Origin: DATLHO01 sp035539855
Lineage (GTDB): Bacteria > Bacteroidota > Ignavibacteria > OLB7
Reading direction: 5' to 3'
Assembly (NCBI GenBank): GCA_035539855.1
Contig: DATLHO010000002.1
Location: 1-9,330 of the forward strand
DNA length: 9,330 nt
Positions 1-6,536 of this stretch are shown here, one piece after another. Made by a program: the position numbers and the translations under genes. The notes under the pieces were generated by a model, which ran no database searches, had not been told where the DNA came from, and worked only from the letters and a program-made list of their open reading frames with translations. Numbering within the stretch: position 1 is the first letter of the stretch; each line of letters starts with the position of its first letter.

Positions 1-723
1 GAGCTCGAACGACGCGGGGACCGACAGCGGGAGTTCGATGACCTTGCGGAACTCGTGGACCTTCAACCCGAGCGTTCGTCCGTCAAGCGTGAGCGCTCCG
101 TAGGGTCCGCGCCAGTTCGCGATCGTCGTGAAGCGCTCGAACGCGTCGTCGTCGCGCGGCGACCAGTCGTCGAGCACGACGGGCTGTCGCGTCGTCAGCC
201 AGCGCAGTCCGCCGGTCGGGATCGGGCAGTCCGGACGCCCGATGTTCTCGCCGATCGTGAAGTAGCGGTCATGCGCCTCGATGGGAGCTGTGCCGTCGTG
301 ATCCCAGATCTGCGTGAACCCGGGATCGATGTCGACCAGCGCGGTCTGCTGCGCCGCGCCGAAGAGCGTCGCGTTGCGCAGGTGCCCGGAGATGTTCACC
401 AGCAGATCGGCCTCGCGCATTCGATCGGCGAGGTCGTCGAATGGATGCCCGATCGTCCTCTCGCCGTCGATGACGAGCGTCGCGCGCCCGTTGAGGTCGA
501 AGAGCTCGCCGACGCGATCGAAGTAGCGCCGGTTCGCCGACTCCTCGGCGGCAACCGGTGCGCCCGTGTCGTCGACGCAGGCGCTCGACGCGATCTCCTC
601 GACGAGCTCCACGTCGAAGCCGAGTCGCTGGAATCCCCTCACCCAGCTCATGCGCACCCACGCCTCGCCGCCGCTGCCGCGCTTGTTGGCGATCGCGCCG
701 GCCACGATGATTCGTCTGCTCAT
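1..723 (-). CDS. Glycosyltransferase-like protein, paralogue of its upstream neighbour (3' end cut by window edge)
   Basis: The frame opens with ATG at 723-721 and stays open for 241 codons to base 1, so the C-terminal part lies outside. It is plainly homologous to the product of the gene just upstream. Both begin MSR followed by a hydrophobic strand and a glycine-rich loop (GSGGEAW at residues 16-22 here, GQGGHTW there). They share CVD-TGAP near residues 49-56, DIDPGF at 131-136, NIGR-DC-IPT at 160-170, WRGPY at 204-208 and a VHEFR element at 222-226. The N-terminal part resembles the acceptor-binding half of a GT-B glycosyltransferase; the nucleotide-sugar half would lie beyond the edge. 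The start overlaps the upstream stop as ATGA, and GGGG (732-729) sits five bases before it, so translation is probably coupled. The donor and acceptor cannot be named. The coding call is firm; the glycosyltransferase role is inferred through the paralogue. Confidence 0.85.
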   Translation of the reverse strand, partial: MSRRIIVAGAIANKRGSGGEAWVRMSWVRGFQRLGFDVELVEEIASSACVDDTGAPVAAEESANRRYFDRVGELFDLNGRATLVIDGERTIGHPFDDLADRMREADLLVNISGHLRNATLFGAAQQTALVDIDPGFTQIWDHDGTAPIEAHDRYFTIGENIGRPDCPIPTGGLRWLTTRQPVVLDDWSPRDDDAFERFTTIANWRGPYGALTLDGRTLGLKVHEFRKVIELPLSVPASFEL

Positions 724-1925
724 GCCCGCCCCGCAATCACTGACGTCCTGGCAGTCGCGCCGGGCAGTCCGAGCCTGTCGATCAGCGCGCTCAGCACGCG
801 GTCGGAATCGAAGTGCTCCTCGGCGATCGCGCGAGCCGCGCGCGCGTGCTCGAGATACTTCGCTGCGACGCTGGCGACGGCGGCTTCGGCTTCCTCGAGA
901 CTCGAGAACGTGAGCAGTCCCAGGCCGGTCGGCAGCACGCCGTCGAGCCCGGTGTCCTGCGCGACGACCGGACGGCCCGTCGCGAGATAGCAGACGCTGC
1001 GGTCGCTGAACCACCCGCTGCGCGTGTCGACGTACATGTTCTTGGCGATCATGAGCTCGGCGGCGGAGTCGCGCACGAAGTTGCGGTAGCGCCACGGATC
1101 GCCGGCCGCGACGGCGGGATCGACGAGGCGCCAGCCGTTGGCCTCGAGGCTCGCACGGTCGCGCTCCTCGGTCGTGTGAATGTCCAGGGCGATCTCGAAC
1201 GCCTCCCCGGTGCGTGCCGGCAGCTCGAAGAACCGTCGGAATTCGTGCACGCGAAGCCCGTAGAGGTGGCCGTGGTACTCGACCGGAGCGTAGGGTCCGC
1301 GCCACGCGCCGACGCTCGAGAAGCACAGGAGGTCCGGAGGAGGCTGTGCCGGCCAGTGCTCGAGCACGATCGGCTGCAGGGTCGTGATCCACTCGAGGCC
1401 GCACGTCGGGATCAGGCAGTCGTCGCGGCCGATGTTCATCGCGACGGTGACGTGCGCGTCGTAGCCGTCGAAGAGCGTCGCCCAGCCCAGATCCTGCCAC
1501 ATGTGACTGAAGCCGGGATCGATGTCGAAGAACACGCGATGGCGCGCGGCGGCCAGCAGCTCCGGATCGTCGACGTAGCCCATGACGTTGATGAGCGTCT
1601 CGGACTCGCGCACGTGGTCGAGCAGCTCCTCGCGCGAGCGGCCGAAGACCGAGCTGCCACCGTCGTACAACAGCGCGTAGCTCTCGGTGCATCCGAACCG
1701 CTCGAGCACCTCGCGCACATAGGCGAGGTTCGTCGAATCCTCGAGCGTGCTCGGCGCGCCCGTGGCGTCGACGCACATCTCCGGCTCGAGCCGGTCGACG
1801 AGGACGACGTCCCATCCGAGGCGCCGCAATCCGAGCAGGTACTGCAGGAACACCCAGGTGTGCCCGCCCTGCCCCGGGCGCTGTGCGACGGCGCCGGCGA
1901 TGGTGATCTTGCGGGCTCTGCTCAT
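720..1925 (-). CDS. GT-B-like glycosyltransferase (401 aa)
   Basis: This is a cytosolic-type protein with no signal peptide or membrane segment. The N-terminus has the pattern of a GT-B glycosyltransferase: a beta strand (KITIAGAV), a glycine loop (GQGGHTW, residues 18-24), an amphipathic helix and a second strand (GWDVVLVD, 37-44). The C-terminal half carries RSGWFSDRS at 302-310 and YLATGRPVVAQDTG at 313-326. This resembles the helix-loop region of GT1/GT4-like and CgeB-like transferases that holds the nucleotide sugar, with GRPVV as the usual strand after it. The likely role is sugar transfer to a growing surface glycan; donor and acceptor are unknown. ATG at 1925 is preceded by GAGAG (1935-1931) five bases upstream, supporting this start, and lies 13 bases after the DUF5916 gene. 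Its stop overlaps the start of a paralogous gene downstream. Family placement is by motif reading only; a generic 'glycosyltransferase' is the safe name. Confidence 0.85.
   Translation of the reverse strand: MSRARKITIAGAVAQRPGQGGHTWVFLQYLLGLRRLGWDVVLVDRLEPEMCVDATGAPSTLEDSTNLAYVREVLERFGCTESYALLYDGGSSVFGRSREELLDHVRESETLINVMGYVDDPELLAAARHRVFFDIDPGFSHMWQDLGWATLFDGYDAHVTVAMNIGRDDCLIPTCGLEWITTLQPIVLEHWPAQPPPDLLCFSSVGAWRGPYAPVEYHGHLYGLRVHEFRRFFELPARTGEAFEIALDIHTTEERDRASLEANGWRLVDPAVAAGDPWRYRNFVRDSAAELMIAKNMYVDTRSGWFSDRSVCYLATGRPVVAQDTGLDGVLPTGLGLLTFSSLEEAEAAVASVAAKYLEHARAARAIAEEHFDSDRVLSALIDRLGLPGATARTSVIAGRA
729..732 (-). promoter_or_regulatory. Possible ribosome binding site GGGG for the downstream paralogous glycosyltransferase
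   Basis: On the minus strand GGGG is followed by CGGGC and then ATG at 723. It lies within the last codons of the preceding glycosyltransferase gene, whose TGA overlaps this ATG. The match is G-rich rather than a canonical GGAG, and termination-reinitiation may matter more than the site itself. Confidence 0.35.
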
Positions 1926-1930
1926 TGCTG

Positions 1931-1935
1931 CTCTC
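1931..1935 (-). promoter_or_regulatory. Likely Shine-Dalgarno GAGAG for the 401-aa glycosyltransferase
   Basis: On the minus strand GAGAG is followed by CAGCA and then ATG at 1925. It sits in the 13-base gap after the stop of the DUF5916 gene. It is a weak but correctly spaced site. Confidence 0.5.
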
Positions 1936-1938
1936 GGG

Positions 1939-4635
1939 TCACGATCCGATCAGGTAGGTGAACTTCAGGTGGAACACGTTGTCGGGATAGACCTTCAGGA
2001 TGCTGGTTCCGTCGGGGTTGTAGAACTGCTGCCAGCGGTCATCATAGGTATAGCGGCTCTGCGTCCACGCGAGGAAGACGGTCGAGCCCGGCAGATACTC
2101 CCAGCGCAGCACGGCGGTGCCACGCAGCGACTGGTACTCGAAGTTCGAATCGAACAGCGAGAAGAGCTCGGCCGGACCCTCGCCGTCGGGATCGATTCTG
2201 AACTCCCCGTCGACGTCCTCGAAGCTCGAGCTGCCGTCGCCGTAGCGGATGAACTCGCCGGAGCGCGCGCGGGCGAGCTCGCGATAGCCCGAGTAGCGCA
2301 CGTCGCCGAAGAATGGCTGCGCGTAGAGCTGCAGGCTCAGCGTCGGTGTGACGACGAGATCGACGCGAACGTCGACCGACGTGTTCTTCTGATCGAGGGT
2401 CGCGAAGACGTAGCGGCTGCCGAAGGTCCCGGTCGCGAGCTCGTCCTGCACGACGCCGAAGTAGGCTGCCTCCCAGCGGCTGCGGTCGATCCACGGAGCC
2501 ACCGACACGAGCATCGACTCGAACGGCCGCCAGACGACCTCGCCGCCGAGCGAGCGCACGACGCTGCCGTAGCTGTCGCCGCCGAGGTTGCCCGTGACGC
2601 TCGCCATGAGATCGCGTCGCGGATCGCTGCCGACGGTCAGCGAGGCGTCGAAGCCCGACGGCGCGGTCATCGCGGGACCGCCGCGCGTCGCGCGCACGTC
2701 GAGCGCCGAGAGGCGATAGGTGACGCTCGATGAAGCGGTCCACTGGTTACCGAGAAGTGTCGAGGCGCTCGCGGTCAGCGACGTGCCGGTGCGCTCGCCG
2801 GCGAAGTCGAGCTCGACGTCGGCCAGCAGGTCGATCGAGAGCTCGCTGACGAGCGCGCTCAGTTCATAGAGCGAGTAGCCCACCGATGCCTCGGCGCTGA
2901 CGAGATCGGCGTGCCGGCTGTAGCCGAGGTCGTTGATCTCGAAGCCTGGACTGAACGCGGTGAGGCCGATCGATCCGGTGAACGGACCGCTCTCGTCGGC
3001 AAGCCGTGCGCCGCCGGCCACGCCGGCCAGCGACGTCGCGAACGTGTCGAGCGTCAGGTGCGTCGCGTCCGGACGCTGGTAGTAGCGCTGCGACGAGCGC
3101 TGCAGCCGGAAGATCTGGCGTTGATTGCCGGACACCGCACTGGCGCCGGCCCAGCCTCGGAGCATGAAGCCCTCGTCGGCGTCGATCGGCGCCCAGAAGT
3201 CGACCGCGCCGGCGATGGCCGAGCGGTTCATCACGTTGGCCACGCGGTCCTCGTGGAGGTCGCGCAGCACCGAGGTCGCCAGCAGGCCGACGCCCCAGTC
3301 GCCGCCGCGCGGCTCGTATCGCCCGCGCACGGCCGAGAACACCGTCGCCGGTTCGACGACATCCTCGAAGATCGTCCCCGCCGAGTCGATCGTGGCGTGC
3401 TCGCGCTGCGTCACCGCGACGAGCGCGCCGAACGGCGTGCTCGAACCGAGGCGGCCCGACAGACGAGCGGCGCCCAGGATCGTGGACTGATCGGGGATGT
3501 CGCTGAAGCCGTCGTGCGAAAGCTCGATATCCTCCTTGGCGCGCCCCTGCGGCGCGCGGCCGATCCGTCGGCTGTAGAAGAACTCCGCGCCCTTGACGAA
3601 CGAGGAGCGGAAGAACGAGCCGCTGTTGGCGAAGAAGGGTCGCTTCTCCTGAAAGAAGGTCTCGTATGCGCTCAGGTTGATGACCGCGGGATCGACCTCG
3701 ACCTGTCCGAAGTCGGGGTTGATCGTCGCGTCGAGTGTCAGGCCCGACGGGAAGCCGTAGCGAAGATCGCCGCCGGTCGACCACGCGTATTCGCGCCCCT
3801 TGTTGAACGGGTCGCCTTCAGTCGGCTGGTACGAGTGTAGCGAGCCGACGACGTACGGCACGAGCTGCACACGGCTGCCGCCGGTGATGTCGTGCAGGCC
3901 GCTGAGCGTCGCAAAGCGAGATGAGCGCGTAAGCGTTCCGGCGTAGACGAGCTCCTCGCCCGTGTGCAGGATCGTCCGCCCGAAGTTGATGCCCCACGCG
4001 TACTCCTCGCGCGCGCTGAAGCGCAGTTGCGAGAAGGGGATCCGCATCTCGAGCGTCCAGCCGAGGCTGTCGACCAGGCTCGAGCGCTGCCACGCGGCCT
4101 CGAACGTGTAGTCGATGCGCCCGTCGTCGTAGAGCGCGGCGTCGCGGAACGAGCCGGAGGGATTGACCGAGAACAGGTACCCGGTGCGCCCGTCGCCGTT
4201 GGGATCGAGCGCGACCGAGAACCAGTCGGAGGCGAGCTCGTCATCGCGCCGGCCGAGGGCGCTGGAGACGAGCGTCGAATCGGCCTCGAGCAGGCGCGCG
4301 GCGACGTAGAGCGCTTCGTCGTCGAAGGCGACCCAGACGTCGGTGCGCTGCGAGGGAGCTCCGGTGCGCGGTCGGTAGCGACGGAAGTCGTTGATCGGCC
4401 GGCGCATCCACGCGGTCTCGTTCAACTGTCCGTCGAGCGTGATCCCCTGGACGAGCTCGACGGCCTCGACCTGCTTCGTCGCGCCCGACTGAGCCCGGGC
4501 GTCCGACGCGTAGGCAAGCGCGAGCGCGAGCGCGATCGTAAGCGCGAGCGCTACGGGCGTCGCCCGTCCGCGTCGCGCACATGCCCGAATCGTGTCGAGT
4601 CCGGTACCGTCAGGATTCCTTCGGTGTTGACGCAT
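1939..4635 (-). CDS. CBM9-like/DUF5916 protein, predicted secreted outer-membrane beta-barrel (898 aa)
   Basis: An N-terminal signal peptide is visible: arginines, a hydrophobic Ala/Leu core at about residues 27-42, and a likely cleavage after SDARA near 48. Residues 55-250 look like a carbohydrate-binding family 9 domain: LDGQLNETAW at 67-76, a DVWVAFDDEALYVAA strand, and DPNGDGRTGYLFSVNPSG at 144-161. Next come signatures of DUF5916: NPDFGQVEVDPAVINL at 306-321, EKRPFF at 330-335 and FYSRRIGRAPQG at 353-364. The rest is long alternating strands ending LKFTYLIGS, consistent with a membrane barrel. The biochemical role of DUF5916 is not established; sugar binding is inferred from the CBM9 resemblance. 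An in-frame ATG at 4665 would add ten residues, but I prefer 4635 because it reduces the overlap with the upstream lyase-like gene from 56 to 26 bases. Neither start has a convincing Shine-Dalgarno sequence, so translational coupling is likely. The length and architecture are normal for the family. Confidence 0.9.
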   Translation of the reverse strand: MRQHRRNPDGTGLDTIRACARRGRATPVALALTIALALALAYASDARAQSGATKQVEAVELVQGITLDGQLNETAWMRRPINDFRRYRPRTGAPSQRTDVWVAFDDEALYVAARLLEADSTLVSSALGRRDDELASDWFSVALDPNGDGRTGYLFSVNPSGSFRDAALYDDGRIDYTFEAAWQRSSLVDSLGWTLEMRIPFSQLRFSAREEYAWGINFGRTILHTGEELVYAGTLTRSSRFATLSGLHDITGGSRVQLVPYVVGSLHSYQPTEGDPFNKGREYAWSTGGDLRYGFPSGLTLDATINPDFGQVEVDPAVINLSAYETFFQEKRPFFANSGSFFRSSFVKGAEFFYSRRIGRAPQGRAKEDIELSHDGFSDIPDQSTILGAARLSGRLGSSTPFGALVAVTQREHATIDSAGTIFEDVVEPATVFSAVRGRYEPRGGDWGVGLLATSVLRDLHEDRVANVMNRSAIAGAVDFWAPIDADEGFMLRGWAGASAVSGNQRQIFRLQRSSQRYYQRPDATHLTLDTFATSLAGVAGGARLADESGPFTGSIGLTAFSPGFEINDLGYSRHADLVSAEASVGYSLYELSALVSELSIDLLADVELDFAGERTGTSLTASASTLLGNQWTASSSVTYRLSALDVRATRGGPAMTAPSGFDASLTVGSDPRRDLMASVTGNLGGDSYGSVVRSLGGEVVWRPFESMLVSVAPWIDRSRWEAAYFGVVQDELATGTFGSRYVFATLDQKNTSVDVRVDLVVTPTLSLQLYAQPFFGDVRYSGYRELARARSGEFIRYGDGSSSFEDVDGEFRIDPDGEGPAELFSLFDSNFEYQSLRGTAVLRWEYLPGSTVFLAWTQSRYTYDDRWQQFYNPDGTSILKVYPDNVFHLKFTYLIGS
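4517..4552 (-). repeat. Imperfect hexamer tandem repeat within the signal-peptide coding region
   Basis: Six contiguous six-base units read agcgcg three times, atcgta once, agcgcg once and agcgct once on the plus strand. They lie in the coding sequence of the DUF5916 protein and encode the Ala-Leu alternation of the hydrophobic signal-peptide core. Gain or loss of one unit stays in frame and changes the core by two residues. It may simply reflect GC-rich codon choice for an Ala/Leu stretch. Confidence 0.6.
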
Positions 4636-6511
4636 CGTCGATCGTGTACTCGATGGAAAGCGCATCTCCGCTGAGCGCGCCGTGCAGCGCGAGCCGATGG
4701 CGCACGTCGTCGTGCCATCGGATCGCGAGGTCGTCGCCCGTCTCGTCGACGCGGAGCTCGTCCGGCCTCGAGCCGGCGAAGCGGAAGAGGGTCACGAACC
4801 GATGGTGGCTCACGGCCGCCCGGTGGAATCCCGTCGCCGTGCATGGCTCCATCGTGCCGTCCTCTCGCGCGATCCATCCCAGCAATTGTGGTTCCACAAC
4901 GCCTCGGACGGGCGCGAGAACCTCGCTGCCGCCGAATTCGACGACGTACACCGTGTCCGGGCCGATGCCGACTCGCAGTCCGTCACCGTCGACCAGAGGC
5001 TCGAGCTCGGGCGCGAAATGGAAACGCTGGTCCAGATCGTGCGGCGCGCCGGCCTCGTCCTCGAAGCGATCGATCACCAGCAGCCACTCTCCGGGATGCA
5101 CCACGACGAGCCGCGTGTGAAGTATGCTCTCCCAGTGTCGCACCGACGACTCGATCGCGGTCACGCGTCCGGAGCCGGCCCGACGACGAATCGCGGAGCC
5201 GTACGGCGTCACTCCGCGTCGTGCGTAATCACGGCCGTCGATCTGCAGGCAATTGTGCGCGCGCGTCGACTCGACGTAGACGCGGCGAGGGTCGGTGTAC
5301 CAGAAGCCGGCGAGCCATTCCGCCGAGCCCACGATCGACTTGCCGAGATAGCCGAAGCGCCCGGGATCGATCAGAATCTCCGAGCCCCGGTCGAACCACA
5401 GCACGGACTGGTCGTCGGCGTGCTTGTGCACGCGGGAATGAAAGGCGGCGCTGACGACGAGGCAGCAGCACCGTTCCCACTCATCGGCTCGGCGCCACGG
5501 ACCGCGGACGATCGCGTAGCCGCCGCGCTCGAACACCGCGACGGTCGACGCCGGGGGCGTGCCGATCGCGCCGCGGGAGTAAATGAAACGCGCCTCGTCG
5601 GACAGCGCGCGCTCGGCGTAGGCACGATCGATGATCCGTCCGGGAGAGTCGCCGAGCATCGCGATCCGTCCGTTCGGCAGCACGAACCACGCGAGCACGC
5701 GGTCGGCGCGGACGATGAGCTCCTCGAGCTCGTCGTCGTGGAGGGCTCCGGTCGTCATGAGCCGTACCAGCGTGCCGTGCACCATGCGATGATAATCCGG
5801 AGAGTGCTCGGCGTGCACGCCATCGGCGGTGAACTGCGTGCGAACCATCCGGAGCAGCCTCTCGCGGGCCTGCGCGGCCGAGGCGGCCATGCCCGGGAGC
5901 CACTCGAACGTATCGGCGAGGATGAGCTGGCCGGCCGCGAAGTAGAGTCCGTGGTTGGAGTGGGCGGCGAATCGGCGGTCGTCGGCAAGGACGGCGCGGT
6001 GGGTGTTGACCGACGCGACGAGCGTGGCCAGGTAGGGAAGATCGTAGCGCTCGGACCGGCAGGCCCGGTCGACGAGGTAGGCGAGGCGCGCAGCGCGCAG
6101 GCCGATCGCCATGTCGTACCACGCGAACGACTCGCCGCCGATCGTGGCCTCGCCATAGTGCCGCGCCCAGTCGAGCGCGACACCGACCGCGTAGTCGAGG
6201 TATCGCCCCTCGCCGGTGAGGTCGAACGTGCCGAGCACGGCCTCGAGCGCGTCCCAGGCGTGAAGCTGGAACGCCCACGATCGGTTCGAGGCGCAGACCT
6301 CGTCCCAGTCGAGTCCCGGCACCAGGCGCACCGGCGGCTGCGACTGGAAGCGCCAGCCCTCGGTCATCGTCGCGTCGGCGAGCGCCTGGATGCTCGATTC
6401 ACCGCGCTCCGGTCCGGCGATCGATCGATACGCTGTCGGAGGGCGCCGTCGCACGTCCGCGATGACGTCGTTGAGCGCGATGACTGCCGGTGCCGCGGAC
6501 GACGAGTTCAT
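4610..6511 (-). CDS. Heparinase II/III (alginate lyase-like) family protein (633 aa)
   Basis: An alpha-helical N-terminal half (residues about 50-300) is followed by a beta-rich half, as in heparinase II/III family lyases (alpha/alpha toroid plus beta-sandwich). Candidate catalytic positions match those described for PL17/PL21-type enzymes: N186-H187 in SNHGLYF, Y240 in EHSPDYH, and a His in FHSRVHKHADD (H358, H362, H364), with RAHN at 417-420 in the beta-sheet domain. Such enzymes cleave uronic-acid polysaccharides by beta-elimination; the substrate here is unknown. No signal peptide is visible, so the protein may be cytoplasmic. Together with neighbouring glycosyltransferases this suggests a role in polysaccharide synthesis or turnover rather than foraging. 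An in-frame ATG at 6601 would overlap the upstream gene by 65 bases and add a low-complexity Arg/Ser/His stretch; ATG at 6511 follows GGAG with a five-base spacer and is preferred. The stop overlaps the start of the DUF5916 gene. Confidence 0.9.
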   Translation of the reverse strand: MNSSSAAPAVIALNDVIADVRRRPPTAYRSIAGPERGESSIQALADATMTEGWRFQSQPPVRLVPGLDWDEVCASNRSWAFQLHAWDALEAVLGTFDLTGEGRYLDYAVGVALDWARHYGEATIGGESFAWYDMAIGLRAARLAYLVDRACRSERYDLPYLATLVASVNTHRAVLADDRRFAAHSNHGLYFAAGQLILADTFEWLPGMAASAAQARERLLRMVRTQFTADGVHAEHSPDYHRMVHGTLVRLMTTGALHDDELEELIVRADRVLAWFVLPNGRIAMLGDSPGRIIDRAYAERALSDEARFIYSRGAIGTPPASTVAVFERGGYAIVRGPWRRADEWERCCCLVVSAAFHSRVHKHADDQSVLWFDRGSEILIDPGRFGYLGKSIVGSAEWLAGFWYTDPRRVYVESTRAHNCLQIDGRDYARRGVTPYGSAIRRRAGSGRVTAIESSVRHWESILHTRLVVVHPGEWLLVIDRFEDEAGAPHDLDQRFHFAPELEPLVDGDGLRVGIGPDTVYVVEFGGSEVLAPVRGVVEPQLLGWIAREDGTMEPCTATGFHRAAVSHHRFVTLFRFAGSRPDELRVDETGDDLAIRWHDDVRHRLALHGALSGDALSIEYTIDDASTPKES

Positions 6512-6516
6512 CAGCG

Positions 6517-6520
6517 CTCC
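6517..6520 (-). promoter_or_regulatory. Shine-Dalgarno GGAG for the heparinase II/III gene
   Basis: On the minus strand GGAG is followed by five bases (CGCTG) and then ATG at 6511. It lies inside the 25-base gap after the stop of the TPR-glycosyltransferase gene. It decides the start against the alternative in-frame ATG at 6601. Confidence 0.7.
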
Positions 6521-6536
6521 ATGGTGTCGGTGTAGA

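Noticed and set aside
269..736. Minus-strand open frame of about 155 codons
   Set aside because: It is out of frame with the truncated glycosyltransferase paralogue, whose alignment with its neighbour through all 241 residues shows which frame is real. The alternative is Arg-rich and featureless.
821..835. No further intergenic signals: promoters, terminators, RNA genes, CRISPR or insertion sequences were looked for around this and every other gene junction
   Set aside because: The largest gap between genes is 25 bases. I saw no hairpin followed by a T-run, no tRNA- or rRNA-like stretch, no spaced direct repeats and no transposase-like reading frame.
813..2733. Overlapping plus-strand open frames at 813-1961 and 1747-2733
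   Set aside because: They oppose the glycosyltransferase and DUF5916 genes and overlap each other; no protein features are visible.
4682..6535. Long open frame on the plus strand (about 617 codons)
   Set aside because: It is antisense to the heparinase II/III-family gene, which has clear family motifs and a Shine-Dalgarno site. The plus-strand translation shows only the biased composition of a mirror frame.
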